This document shows positions 16,680-25,564 of a stretch of DNA of 64,000 nucleotides, in pieces. Location of the stretch: the NCBI GenBank assembly GCA_022616415.1, contig JAKEEU010000362.1:1-64000 (forward strand). Reading direction: 5' to 3'. The translations under genes were made by a program, and so were the position numbers. The number at the start of each line of letters is the position of its first letter. Position 1 is the stretch's first letter. Under the pieces are notes generated by a model. It was not told the DNA's origin. It worked only from the letters and a program-made list of their open reading frames with translations, and searched no databases. The stretch is from Candidatus Zhuqueibacterota bacterium (GTDB lineage Bacteria > Zhuqueibacterota > Zhuqueibacteria > Zhuqueibacterales > Zhuqueibacteraceae).

Positions 16680-18050
16680 TCACCAAAAATATCCCCCAAA
16701 CGTTTGCATGATGATCGTTTGCAAACCGGCAAAAATGGTAACAGCGCGCAGTGTGGAATCTTCGAGTTTTCTCAGGACGAGCATAAAATAGGGATAGATG
16801 AACAAACATATTCGCGCGGTCTCGCCGGTTCCAAATGCGCCGGCTAAAAACATGAGCAGCAGAGAGATTGCCCCGGCCAGAAAGATCGAGGTGATCTCAT
16901 CGTGAAAATCATCTATCCGTAGCTGCAAATGATCGCGATGAAACAAGACGGCGAGAGCGCCAAAAGAGAGGAACAAAGCGATCTCCGCCACGCCCTCGAT
17001 GCGAGTCATGACGTAATCGAGCGGCGCGTGCAGCGCGCGGAAACCTTCCGGATTATCGTATCTCGCCGCGGCGAGAAAAGCCTCGAGGTGGTCGTATTCA
17101 AAGACGCGCAACATGATGACGTAAACGAGCATTCCCAGCAGCAACATGAGGGTCAAAGCGATCAAAACTCCTGCCTTTTTCTTTACGAGTATTTCTCTCA
17201 AACCAATCAAGCATGCCGTTGCCGGCAGAAAAGTAGCAATAAAGGTCAGCAAATTGGCGAGCAATAAACCGGTCACGAAAAGAAACATTCCAAATCGGTT
17301 CATTCCTTGTCTGACAATTTTTATCACCCCAAGCAAAGAAAGCGTGCTCAGCGTGGCAACGACGCCTTCGAGAGACACGGCGCTGTAGATGTTGAAGGCG
17401 GGAATAACCACAAAAAGCAGGGTCAATTCGGATGCTCGAGGCGCCGGCACGTCTAGCGCGCGCAAGATTTGCCAAACCAGAATGATCGACAGGCTTGACA
17501 GCAAGATAAATCCGCCGGCCAAAATGAGGAGATGGCGATTTCCGATTTCAAGCAGGAGATACTGCACCAGAACGGCAAACGGGGGGTGAGTTTGGGAGTG
17601 GTTCTGTAATAGCGTTTGGTTGGCGTTGAAATCTCGGAGCCATTGCCGCCAGTCGGTGATCTGAATCGCGTCGTGATAGTATTGTCCGCCATGTCCATAA
17701 AATGGCATGTAAAAAGCCGCTTCGACGCTGCCTTGCGCCAAATTGCCGAGCACGATTAAGGCGAGGCCGATCAGCCAAACCTGCAAGATAGTGAAGCGTG
17801 AAACATGCTTGATGGCCAGAAAAAAAACGAGGAGAAACAAGCCCGCATACGGCAGACCGGAAACATGAATGGTTGGACCGTAAAACTCTGAAATGGGAAA
17901 ATAACGCGGCGTGCCGGGGTTCAGGCCAGCTTCGATCATAAGATTGCTGATCAAACCCAAGGCTACCCATGCCGCCAAAAGCTTGCGTATTGTGCTAACC
18001 AGGAGGGGTTGCAAAAAGCTTGTGATGGCCGCTCTCCAAAATTCGAGCAT
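16680..18050 (-). CDS. Multi-spanning membrane protein, GT-C glycosyltransferase-like
   Basis: A 456-residue protein with about eleven hydrophobic segments. A loop of roughly 70 residues after the third segment contains FYGHGGQYYHDAIQ and NHSQTHPPFAVLVQYLLLE. The THPPF element before a membrane helix recalls GT-C-fold mannosyl- or arabinosyltransferases, which use polyprenyl-phosphate sugars at the periplasmic face. The acidic catalytic loop expected near the N-terminus is not clear. It lies 39 bp after the small membrane protein at 18090-18281, probably in one operon. Other multi-pass envelope proteins are possible. Confidence 0.65.
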   Translation of the reverse strand: MLEFWRAAITSFLQPLLVSTIRKLLAAWVALGLISNLMIEAGLNPGTPRYFPISEFYGPTIHVSGLPYAGLFLLVFFLAIKHVSRFTILQVWLIGLALIVLGNLAQGSVEAAFYMPFYGHGGQYYHDAIQITDWRQWLRDFNANQTLLQNHSQTHPPFAVLVQYLLLEIGNRHLLILAGGFILLSSLSIILVWQILRALDVPAPRASELTLLFVVIPAFNIYSAVSLEGVVATLSTLSLLGVIKIVRQGMNRFGMFLFVTGLLLANLLTFIATFLPATACLIGLREILVKKKAGVLIALTLMLLLGMLVYVIMLRVFEYDHLEAFLAAARYDNPEGFRALHAPLDYVMTRIEGVAEIALFLSFGALAVLFHRDHLQLRIDDFHDEITSIFLAGAISLLLMFLAGAFGTGETARICLFIYPYFMLVLRKLEDSTLRAVTIFAGLQTIIMQTFGGYFW

Positions 18051-18089
18051 CCTTTGTCAATATGCGCTAATATTCAGGAGGGAGGCCTT

Positions 18090-18281
18090 TCACGGTCGGC
18101 GTTGCCGTAGGTAAATGACAAGCCCGACGATGAAAACCACCGCACCGACCACTGTGCCGCCGATCTGCCTAGACCCGAATCGGGCTGGGTTGCCTATGCC
18201 CATCATATCTGCAAGAGCGAAGAATAAGGCGACTAGCAAACCCACAATGGTCACGATTAAAGCCACAGTTTTAGATGACAT
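18090..18281 (-). CDS. Small two-helix membrane protein
   Basis: A 63-residue protein with two hydrophobic helices (VALIVTIVGLLVALFFALADM and IGGTVVGAVVFIVGLVIYL) and a basic C-terminus (RQRRP). GAAGGAGGACAGCGAT precedes the ATG, which argues strongly that it is translated. It is upstream of the GT-C-like protein on the same strand. Function unknown. Confidence 0.75.
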   Translation of the reverse strand: MSSKTVALIVTIVGLLVALFFALADMMGIGNPARFGSRQIGGTVVGAVVFIVGLVIYLRQRRP

Positions 18282-18589
18282 ATCGCTGTCCTCCTTCTTG
18301 GTTATTCCCAGAGCAAAGGGAGCAAAACGTATCGATATGAAGCCGGGCGGACGTGGCGCGCCTTCTCACTATTTTACCAATCAAAAATGTTCAGGAATGT
18401 TTTACACCCAAGAAATTTAGTTTCCATAGACTCCCCTTTCAACGTGTTCAACCCTTCAGTGCGTATCGCGGTCAAATTCCAATTTTTTAAATATGTCACA
18501 AAATAAACAAATCCCGACGCAAAGTCAAGCGCGATTTTTATTCATTATTGTTAGAGTAAGTGTGATGTCGACACCCGATGTGGGACTGC
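18282..18589. other. Intergenic stretch, nothing recognised
   Basis: About 310 AT-leaning bases between the small membrane protein and the stop of the DUF4276 gene. No hairpin, promoter pair or coding sequence stands out on either strand. It marks the downstream edge of the methyltransferase/ATPase operon. Confidence 0.5.
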
Positions 18590-19225
18590 TCATGTTTCAG
18601 GCTCACCTCTTATCAAGCTGCCTAAAGTGTCGAAGAGGCGTCGGCCGTGCCATAGAGTTCGCACTTTATCTGGACGAACGATTTCTATGATTTCGTGTGC
18701 TTGACCATGCTGATAAGGCCCTTTCTTTGAACTCTGTGTCGCCTTCTTCAATGCTTGTAGGATGTTGTCTTTAGATCGTGTTTCCAAATTCGTTGTGGGA
18801 AGCGGTTTTTGATTGAACCCCTGTTTAAAGAACTTTTTCAGGGCATCTTGATCGGTGAGTAGCCAGGTCTCAACAAAATGCACCATCAAATATAAGTGTC
18901 TCTCCGTCACCCAAGAGGGGCGCTGCCATTTATCTCCCTCTTGATGCGCAACAATATCCCATACATGAGCGCCATCCGGAACTTCCGTTTCGGCATCAGC
19001 CAAGAGCACACACAAATCATTCGGGTAATCAGTTTTGTGCTTTGTAAAGCGACGGAACGCATTTCCTCTACTCTTGCCACGGACAATCTCAAGCGACTGA
19101 TAGTCATTAGCCCTTGCGAGTTCGTGCAATTCATTCAGAAATTTCTTCCATCCGCGTCGAAAATCACGATCAGCGGTTCTTCCCTCCGCTCCACCCTCAA
19201 TATAGACACGAACATGGCGCTTCAC
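18590..19225 (-). CDS. DUF4276 (TOPRIM-like) protein of a four-gene defence-like operon
   Basis: A 211-residue protein. The N-terminal VRVYIEGGAEGRTADRDF supplies the invariant glutamate (E10) of DUF4276/TOPRIM-like folds, and LCVLLADAETE supplies D77-x-E79. The MVHFVETWLLTDQDAL element also matches the family. GTG at 19225 is chosen because it overlaps the ATPase stop as GTGA and has GGAGGT eight bases upstream; a TTG at 19228 is an alternative. Its partner ATPase is immediately upstream. It is probably the nuclease or effector subunit, by analogy with OLD, Gabija and PARIS. It is diverged from the second DUF4276-like protein at 9627-10280. Confidence 0.8.
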   Translation of the reverse strand: MKRHVRVYIEGGAEGRTADRDFRRGWKKFLNELHELARANDYQSLEIVRGKSRGNAFRRFTKHKTDYPNDLCVLLADAETEVPDGAHVWDIVAHQEGDKWQRPSWVTERHLYLMVHFVETWLLTDQDALKKFFKQGFNQKPLPTTNLETRSKDNILQALKKATQSSKKGPYQHGQAHEIIEIVRPDKVRTLWHGRRLFDTLGSLIRGEPET

Positions 19226-20520
19226 CAACGATTACCTCCAAGTTCACCTGATGTCCAGAGTTCACCCAGCGTATGCTCCTGTCGCCAATCTTTATATTCC
19301 TCTCGACTGAAACGTCTGACTATGGAACCCGACAATCCTGCGTCGAAGGCGAATAGCGCATCAAAGTCGTCTTGCAGCGCCGTGAGCAATTGCTCGGAGT
19401 GGGTAGTAATAATCAACTGCGTCTTGGTAGAGGCATCGACAATCATTCCAGCCACCATGCGGATCATGTCAGGGTGCATTCCAAGTTCGGGTTCCTCAAG
19501 GCAGATGAGAGGCGGCGGGTCTGATTGAAGCAAGATGACCGCCAACGCGAGAAACCGCAGCGTACCGTCAGACAGCCGCTTCGCCGGCAAAGGAAGATCA
19601 AACGGTGCCTCCACCAGTTCTAAGCCGACCCGCCCGAACAGAATGCGGGTTACGTAGTCCAAATAGGTCTCCTTTAATTCCTGTAAGAGGGCTCGAATCT
19701 TCTCATGCGCAGCGGTCTTTTCAAGACCATTCAAGGCTAAGGCGAGATCATTCATTGATTCGGAAAGCATAGTGTCGGAGCGGCCTGTCGGTGTCGCTTC
19801 ACGGAGGTTCGAACTACGACCGAACGTCCACTCGGAGTAGATTCGGAAGTTCGCGTAGAGGTCCGATAAACGTGTGATTTCTGGGTACTGACCGATGTCC
19901 CGTATCTGGCTTAGGATGGATCGGAAGGGATCGTATTCGCTCTCTCCCAACTTCCTTTCCCGGCGCCGCTTACCCGCGCCAGGAAAACTCAGAGTGGCTC
20001 CGCCGCGATACGAGCCGACGAAATATAAGACAGCTTGTTCGATTTCCTCCTCTGCGCTGGATACTACCTCTTCAAGTGGCGCGCGCAAGTTGAGACGCGG
20101 GCCTAATTTGATTTGGTGGCGAATGCTGCCTGGCAGTTCAGATAACTTAACCGTGACTTGGAGAAACGCGCTACCGGATTGCTTGTCGACACCCTGATAA
20201 AGCCATTCCTCAAAGCTGGAATCCTTAAAAGTCTCTTGGATGTCAAAGGGGGCATAGCGGAGTATGCGCATGCAGTCAATCAAATTCGACTTCCCTGATC
20301 CATTTGGACCTACCAAGATGTTAAGCTGGCCGAACTCGAAATGAGTCTTCTCACCGAATGAGAGTAAGCCCTCAATCAGGAGTTCTTGGAAGGGCGATTG
20401 CCGTTCGCTGCTGCTCGGCGCCACCTCAAGAGATAATAGATCCTCCGCCGTCAACTGGCGAATCTTAATTTCGGTACGCTTGGGGCTTATACGGTTTTCT
20501 TGTTCTTTCAATTCATTCAT
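19222..20520 (-). CDS. AAA family ATPase (RecF/OLD-like) paired with DUF4276
   Basis: A 432-residue protein. Walker A GPNGSGKS is at 71-78, followed by NLIDCMRILRYAP. The C-terminal half has RLSDGTLRFLALAVILL (signature-like), LICLEEPELGMHPDMI (Walker B) and TTHSEQLL (switch histidine). The start at 20520 overlaps the upstream stop in ATGAATGA and has GAAAGG close by. A much longer frame reaches 20868 but would overlap the upstream gene by over 300 bp. Residues 20-45 are a low-complexity Ser/Glu segment. It overlaps DUF4276 by 4 bp downstream. Confidence 0.85.
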   Translation of the reverse strand: MNELKEQENRISPKRTEIKIRQLTAEDLLSLEVAPSSSERQSPFQELLIEGLLSFGEKTHFEFGQLNILVGPNGSGKSNLIDCMRILRYAPFDIQETFKDSSFEEWLYQGVDKQSGSAFLQVTVKLSELPGSIRHQIKLGPRLNLRAPLEEVVSSAEEEIEQAVLYFVGSYRGGATLSFPGAGKRRRERKLGESEYDPFRSILSQIRDIGQYPEITRLSDLYANFRIYSEWTFGRSSNLREATPTGRSDTMLSESMNDLALALNGLEKTAAHEKIRALLQELKETYLDYVTRILFGRVGLELVEAPFDLPLPAKRLSDGTLRFLALAVILLQSDPPPLICLEEPELGMHPDMIRMVAGMIVDASTKTQLIITTHSEQLLTALQDDFDALFAFDAGLSGSIVRRFSREEYKDWRQEHTLGELWTSGELGGNRW

Positions 20521-21121
20521 GCCTTTCGAGCCAATCCTGTTCCCAAGTTTTTGCGGTTCCAAGGCTATACAATGTCCGGAAGTTTTCATCCGGTTTGGCG
20601 CCCGGCGCGTGCGCATAACCGAATTCATATGTAAAGATGTCAATGAGATCTTCGATGGCTGGAGAATCGCCGCGTAGCCCGAAATCACGATAGAGAACAA
20701 CTGCCAAATCTGCGACCTGAACCCGCTTGGAATAGAGAAGGTGCTGAAATGCTCGTTTTGCGTGGTCTTTAGGAAGAGAGTATTTCTTTCCTTCAATTTT
20801 AACGGCTTGGCGAAAGGGTTGCTCAGGCCGGAGCGAGCTTGGTGCGTAAGAACCAGCAACATTCTCATTCAACCAAAGATTTTTAGTGCTTGCTTTTTCT
20901 GCGGTGAAAGGTTTGATATAGGGAGCACCGAGTGGATGGTTATCAACCTCAAAAAATTGTTTAAAAAACGGTAGGAACTCTGGTTGCAAATCTTCAAGTC
21001 GACCCAGTCGGGACGCCCGCTGTTGCAGATAAAGATAGCCAGCAAAAAGTGGATGGATCTTCTGCTCGCGAAGGTGAGATAAGGACTTGGCAACAATCCG
21101 CTTGCGAACGACGTAAACCAC
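20513..21121 (-). CDS. Unknown protein between a methyltransferase and an ATPase
   Basis: A 202-residue protein that I do not recognise. A GTG at 21121 with AAGGAG eight bases upstream fixes the start 23 bp after the methyltransferase stop; longer frames lie inside that gene. The sequence is soluble, rich in aromatic and basic residues (HPLFAGYLYLQQRASRL, FTAEKASTKNLWLNEN, KKYSLPKDHAKRAFQHLL, IEDLIDIFTYEFGYAHAPG). No clear PD-(D/E)XK or HNH motif is visible. Position beside a DNA methyltransferase suggests a restriction endonuclease or specificity factor. It overlaps the ATPase start by 8 bp, so the genes are translationally coupled. Confidence 0.75.
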   Translation of the reverse strand: MVYVVRKRIVAKSLSHLREQKIHPLFAGYLYLQQRASRLGRLEDLQPEFLPFFKQFFEVDNHPLGAPYIKPFTAEKASTKNLWLNENVAGSYAPSSLRPEQPFRQAVKIEGKKYSLPKDHAKRAFQHLLYSKRVQVADLAVVLYRDFGLRGDSPAIEDLIDIFTYEFGYAHAPGAKPDENFRTLYSLGTAKTWEQDWLERHE

Positions 21122-21144
21122 TATAATATCTCCTTGAACTGAGA

Positions 21145-22218
21145 TCAATCGAGATCGACTCCGATGGCGGAGCGACCCATGCGATTGGCAACGTCCAATG
21201 TTGTGCCGGTGCCCATGAATGGGTCGAGGACGACCCCTGGCATAAACGGAACTCCACATCCGCAGTCCGTCCAGCCACACGACTTTCGTTTGGCGAACGT
21301 GAATTCGCGGAAGTAGCCGCCGAGCATCGCTTTTGCCTCCAAAGCGAGTTTTCGAACTCTCTTGGCGTTTCTGTCAGTGCCGTTTTGCACAAGTCTTGCT
21401 TTGCCCGCATCAGAAATGCCTGTCGCTTGGATTGCGGCGATATGTTCCGGAGTTAGCTTCTTTTCCCGCGCAATCGCCAAGGCCCGTCTCGCCTGAGGAC
21501 GGGAAGTATCCAGTTCCGTCGTGCGTTCCACGATGCGGCGGCGCGGTTTGCGGCATTTGCTGCATACAAACTGTGGACACGCCAGTGTAATGGCTCGTTC
21601 GACGATTTCACTGGGAAAAGGTGCAAGATGCTTTCCCAAACTCCGCTGAGGCGCGATTACCCAAACGTCCCCGGGATTGGCCCCCTTCTGGCCGAGACTA
21701 TAGAGTTCCGCATATCCAAACAGATCATAGTAGTAACCGTTAACTGCAAAGTGTAAGATGTATTCGTGCCTGCCAGCGAGACGATCTCGGACGGGGTCGG
21801 GCATGCCCCCCTTCTTTACCCAAATGATCCGGTTGCGAAGGATCCATCCAGCTCTGCGAGCACTTGCTTCCACAAGACTGGGAACGCCTTGCAGGCTCTT
21901 TCGCCAGTACGTATCGCCTATGTTTAGGAATATGGATCCGGATGGGCGCAGCACTCGGCGCCACTCTGTCATGGCGTCAATAATAGCTGCGACATACTCC
22001 TCGGAGGTTTTCTCCTGCCCGATCTGTCTCTCGAACCCATAATCACGCTTTCGCCAGTAAGGCGGTGAGGTGACAATCAAATCGACGTGATTATCGGGTA
22101 AGAATGGCATGTGGCGTGCGTCGCCTTTATGAACAGCGCGAAAGGGCTTCTGTGTTTCTTCCCTCATGTCTTTCCTTCGATGGTTTTGGAGCAATTGTGC
22201 GGGTTGGGATACAGCCAT
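21145..22218 (-). CDS. Beta-class DNA methyltransferase (m4C/m6A type)
   Basis: A 357-residue DNA methyltransferase. Motif IV is LIVTSPPYW (SPPY, often N4-cytosine) near the N-terminus, and motif I is VVLDPFMGTGTTLDVA near the C-terminus, which is the beta-class order. Between them lies a Cys-rich insert (CPQFVCSKCRKP ... KSCGWTDCGCG) that looks like a zinc ribbon. The ATG at 22218 has GGAGAGGG upstream; 22167, after GAAGGAAAGAC, is an alternative. It is the first gene of a four-gene overlapping operon with an unknown protein, an ATPase and a DUF4276 protein, where it may protect host DNA. Confidence 0.9.
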   Translation of the reverse strand: MAVSQPAQLLQNHRRKDMREETQKPFRAVHKGDARHMPFLPDNHVDLIVTSPPYWRKRDYGFERQIGQEKTSEEYVAAIIDAMTEWRRVLRPSGSIFLNIGDTYWRKSLQGVPSLVEASARRAGWILRNRIIWVKKGGMPDPVRDRLAGRHEYILHFAVNGYYYDLFGYAELYSLGQKGANPGDVWVIAPQRSLGKHLAPFPSEIVERAITLACPQFVCSKCRKPRRRIVERTTELDTSRPQARRALAIAREKKLTPEHIAAIQATGISDAGKARLVQNGTDRNAKRVRKLALEAKAMLGGYFREFTFAKRKSCGWTDCGCGVPFMPGVVLDPFMGTGTTLDVANRMGRSAIGVDLD

Positions 22219-22352
22219 ATCAACACCCTCTCCTGAATTTCGTATCGATCCTAACGATCGACATCGCATTCTGGTAAAACCTTGACACCATCGTTTATCC
22301 CGACGACAAATTTAACTTGCCATGACCTTTCTTTCAAGAAATTACTACGTCA

Positions 22353-22380
22353 ATGATAACAAAAAATACACCGAAGTCAA
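22353..22380 (-). promoter_or_regulatory. Candidate promoter of the methyltransferase operon
   Basis: On the minus strand TTGACT and TATCAT are separated by 16 bp. They lie about 135 bp upstream of the methyltransferase start at 22218, which leaves a sizeable leader. Confidence 0.45.
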
Positions 22381-22462
22381 GAAAATTTTTTTTAGAAGGA
22401 ATCTCGATTTTCATGCAGTAGTGAAAACCATATTTGAGACCCGGGAACCGTAAACAATCGTG

Positions 22463-25400
22463 TCATCGTTCCGCCGCCGGGCAAATATCCTGATAAGCAC
22501 AATACGGGCAATTTCCCGGCCCGGGATTAGGCGTGTAGTCGCGTTGACGGATGCCCTCGGCAGCTTTCAAGACATCTTCTTCCGTTTTTTTCAAAAGGCG
22601 CTCTTTGCGGCGGGATTCGCCGATGAGGCCGGTGTCGAGAAAGTGCATGCGCCAGCCCGTCACCGGACGGCTGAAGCGCTCTTCGTAGGCGCGAGCGTAA
22701 AGGCGCAGTTGCCGGCTCCTTACGGCTTGCTCTCGCGCTTTTTGCGGCTCGTGTACTTCCGATGATTTGTAGTCGGTTATATAAACGCTGCCGTCTGGAA
22801 GCTCGTCGACGCGATCCCAGCGGCCGGTGATAAGATTGTTGCCGAGGCGGAATTTGAATTGCTCCTCGACGTAAGTCGGTGCCACGCCGCCGGCTTCTTG
22901 CTGCGCGAAAAATTTTTTGAGCACTTCCTGCCCATAAGCAAAACGCTGATCTTCGTGCTCGCGGCTGATAAAGCCTTCGCTGCGCCAATTCGCTTTGAAA
23001 ACGCGCAGCAAATCGTCTTCACTGACCGGCCGGCCTTGCAGCTTGTGCTGGTTGTATTCGCGCACCGCTTCGTGGATCGCCTTGCCGTAAATGATGGTGT
23101 GATGCACTTCGAGCGGCACGCGCAGGATGCGGGTGTATTTGTATTTCAGCGGACAGGTCAGATAGTCGTCGATCTTGTGCGGATCGAGCGTGAGCACCTG
23201 ATCCGCCGGGATCGCGCCGTCTTCCTTAAACACCTCGCCGGGGGAAACCCCGAAACGGGCGAGCGTTTCCAGCGGCGAGCGTTTGAGATAATCCTCATCC
23301 GCGTGCGCGTGGTCGATGGCTTCGTGAACGAACAAACTCACTTTTCTCGGCTTGGCGCCGCCGTGATCGCGGCTGCTGGTGAGATAAAGCTCGTTCTTGG
23401 CTCGGGTCATGCCGACGTAAAACAGCCGGCGCTCTTCCTGCAAATGAAAGTCGCCTTCCGGCAGCTTGTCTTTAATGAGTGCTTCCGGCAGCTCTATCGT
23501 CGATTGGCGTGCATCCGTCGGAAACTTGCGCGCGACCAAGCCAACCATGAAGACGATGGGAAACTCCAACCCTTTGGCTTTGTGAATGGTGAGCACTTGC
23601 ACGGCGTCTTCGTCGAGATCGGCGTCGGCGAGTCCAGGATCGTCGCCGAAATCGCGCATGAGGTCGAGATGCTGCGCGAAAAACGTCGCGTCACCGGCGG
23701 CGGTGAAGTGCGAGTAGCTCTGCACCGTGGTGAAAAATTTTGCCAGGTTGCGCAGCTTGTAATCGCTCTCGGCGGATTCGCCGGCGGCCAGCCGGCTCAA
23801 ATAGCCGGTTTCTTTGAGAAACTGATAAAGCAGCGCATACGCCGGCAGTTGCCGGGATTTCTCGAGATAACGGTCGTGATCGGCAACGATTTTCGCCATG
23901 GTGACACGGCCTTCGGGAGAAAGCGGCTCCCTCCATTCGAACTCCTCCGGTTTACGAAAAATGCCGAGGAGCGGGCGATGCGTGCGGTCGTGCTCGCCGA
24001 GGCAAAGCTGCAAATCCGCCATCGGCATGCGGTAAATTTCCGAGAGCGCGAGATGATACAGGCTCTGCGAATCATACGGATCGGCGAGGGTTTTGAGAAA
24101 GGCGACGAGCAGCCGGATTTCCTCGCGCTGGTACAGCCCGCGATTGCCGGAAAAACGATAGGGAATTTTCTTTTCAGCAAGCGCTTGCAAATACGGATCG
24201 GCGGCGCTGTTGGAGCGCACGAGAATGCAAAAATCGCCGTAGCGCCATTTATCCGCCTCGCCTTTTTGCGCGATCGTCTCCGCCACGGCTTCGGCTTCGG
24301 CAGACAACGTGTCGAAGTGCAAATGCTCGACCGGCTTGCCGCCCGGCTCGCGGCCAATCAATTTCTTGTTGATTTTCTGCTTGACTTCGAGGCGATCCGG
24401 ATCGTTGTGCCGAACGAGGCGATACGCGGCATCGAGAATGGCCTGCGTCGAACGATAATTTCGGGTGAGCACCACATATTTGGCATCGCGATAGGTGTCA
24501 CTGAAATTCAAGATGTTGCTGATGGCCGCGCCGCGAAATTTGTAGATGGATTGGTCGTCGTCGGCGACAACGGTGATATTGCGGTGGCCGGCAGCCAGTC
24601 CTTTGACGAGCTGAAACTGGGCGTAATTGGTGTCTTGAAATTCGTCGACGAGAACATAGCGATAACGCTCTTGCAGGCGCCGGCGAATATCCGGCAACTC
24701 GCGCAGCAAGCGCAAGGCGAGGGTAATTTGATCGCCAAAATCGGCCACGCCGGACTCCGCCAAAAGTTTTTGGTAAGCCTCGTAACATTGGGCCAATTCA
24801 AGCTGCTTTTCCGCTTCCAACTGCAAGGCGGGATCGTCGCGCTGTTGGCGAGCCGCCGCGAGCTGTTTTTCGGCAGATTCGACGTACTCGGCCGGCGCAA
24901 TGTCTTCGTCTTTGGCGCGGCTGAAATGGCGCAGCAAATCGTCGAGAAATTTGGTGGGGTTGCTCAGCGGGCGATAATGCTTGAGCGGCAGCTTGAAGAG
25001 ATGCTCGCGCAAAAACAGGGCTTGCTCGGCCTGAGTCAACAAGCGAAAATCCGGATTCAGCCCGAGATCGGCCGCAAACTCGCGCACGAGCTTGTCGCCA
25101 AACGAATGGAAAGTCGAGATCGTCATGTCGGTGAAGCTATACGGCACCAGCACGTCGACGCGCTCTTCCATTTCGGCGGCTGCTTTGTCGGTAAAAGTGA
25201 GGGCGAGAATTTCCTTGGGCTTTGCCAGTTTGGCGGCGATAAGATAGGCAATTCGGTAGGTAATAACGCGCGTTTTGCCGGTGCCGGCGCCGGCGATGAT
25301 CGCCAATGGTCCGGCGGGATGCTGCACGGCCTCGCGTTGCTCGTCATTCAGCCCGGCCCCAATGCGGTCGCTGGAGAAATTCTCAGGCGTGACGATGGCT

Positions 25401-25498
25401 TCGAGCTGAGAAGTGCTTGATGAGCTTTCCTGAGTTGGGTCCGCATCAACCCAAATGGGCAAGCTGAGTTGTGGTGTTGAGCGCGTTCGCAAAGTCAA
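22463..25498 (-). CDS. UvrD/Rep-type helicase fused to a PD-(D/E)XK nuclease
   Basis: About 1011 residues. The superfamily 1A helicase motifs are present: Walker A AGAGTGKTR (about 69-77), YVLVDEFQDTN, ADDDQSIYKFRGA, LTRNYRS, LTIHKAKGLEFP and VGMTRAKNELYL. The C-terminal 230 residues are a RecB/AddB-like nuclease, starting DDYLTCPLKYKYTR, with YITDYKSSE as the D-x-K active-site strand, and ending NCPYCAYQDICPAAE. The cysteines (TCP, then CPYC and IC) match an AddB-type 4Fe-4S cluster. The start is uncertain: the 5' end of the frame is a TTG without a ribosome site, just past the terminator at 25511-25543. Its role is probably DNA repair or recombination. Confidence 0.9.
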   Translation of the reverse strand: MTLRTRSTPQLSLPIWVDADPTQESSSSTSQLEAIVTPENFSSDRIGAGLNDEQREAVQHPAGPLAIIAGAGTGKTRVITYRIAYLIAAKLAKPKEILALTFTDKAAAEMEERVDVLVPYSFTDMTISTFHSFGDKLVREFAADLGLNPDFRLLTQAEQALFLREHLFKLPLKHYRPLSNPTKFLDDLLRHFSRAKDEDIAPAEYVESAEKQLAAARQQRDDPALQLEAEKQLELAQCYEAYQKLLAESGVADFGDQITLALRLLRELPDIRRRLQERYRYVLVDEFQDTNYAQFQLVKGLAAGHRNITVVADDDQSIYKFRGAAISNILNFSDTYRDAKYVVLTRNYRSTQAILDAAYRLVRHNDPDRLEVKQKINKKLIGREPGGKPVEHLHFDTLSAEAEAVAETIAQKGEADKWRYGDFCILVRSNSAADPYLQALAEKKIPYRFSGNRGLYQREEIRLLVAFLKTLADPYDSQSLYHLALSEIYRMPMADLQLCLGEHDRTHRPLLGIFRKPEEFEWREPLSPEGRVTMAKIVADHDRYLEKSRQLPAYALLYQFLKETGYLSRLAAGESAESDYKLRNLAKFFTTVQSYSHFTAAGDATFFAQHLDLMRDFGDDPGLADADLDEDAVQVLTIHKAKGLEFPIVFMVGLVARKFPTDARQSTIELPEALIKDKLPEGDFHLQEERRLFYVGMTRAKNELYLTSSRDHGGAKPRKVSLFVHEAIDHAHADEDYLKRSPLETLARFGVSPGEVFKEDGAIPADQVLTLDPHKIDDYLTCPLKYKYTRILRVPLEVHHTIIYGKAIHEAVREYNQHKLQGRPVSEDDLLRVFKANWRSEGFISREHEDQRFAYGQEVLKKFFAQQEAGGVAPTYVEEQFKFRLGNNLITGRWDRVDELPDGSVYITDYKSSEVHEPQKAREQAVRSRQLRLYARAYEERFSRPVTGWRMHFLDTGLIGESRRKERLLKKTEEDVLKAAEGIRQRDYTPNPGPGNCPYCAYQDICPAAER

Positions 25499-25510
25499 TA
25501 AATGAGCAAA

Positions 25511-25543
25511 TAAAAAAAGCGCTTCCCGATGGGAAAGCGCTTC
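25511..25543 (-). terminator. Rho-independent terminator of the M23 peptidase gene
   Basis: On the minus strand AAGCGCTTTCCC and GGGAAGCGCTT form an 11-bp stem around ATC, followed by TTTTTTTATTT. It separates the peptidase from the helicase gene, so the helicase needs its own promoter. Confidence 0.9.
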
Positions 25544-25564
25544 GGCTCGATGCCTTTGACAAAC

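Noticed and set aside
20521..20868. N-terminal extension of the second ATPase
   Set aside because: It overlaps the upstream coupled gene by over 300 bp, is low complexity, and the ATGAATGA overlap with a nearby GAAAGG gives a better start.
22859..25420. 853-codon plus-strand open frame
   Set aside because: Complement of the UvrD/PD-(D/E)XK gene, whose motifs are complete on the minus strand. Long antisense frames are expected from its codon bias.
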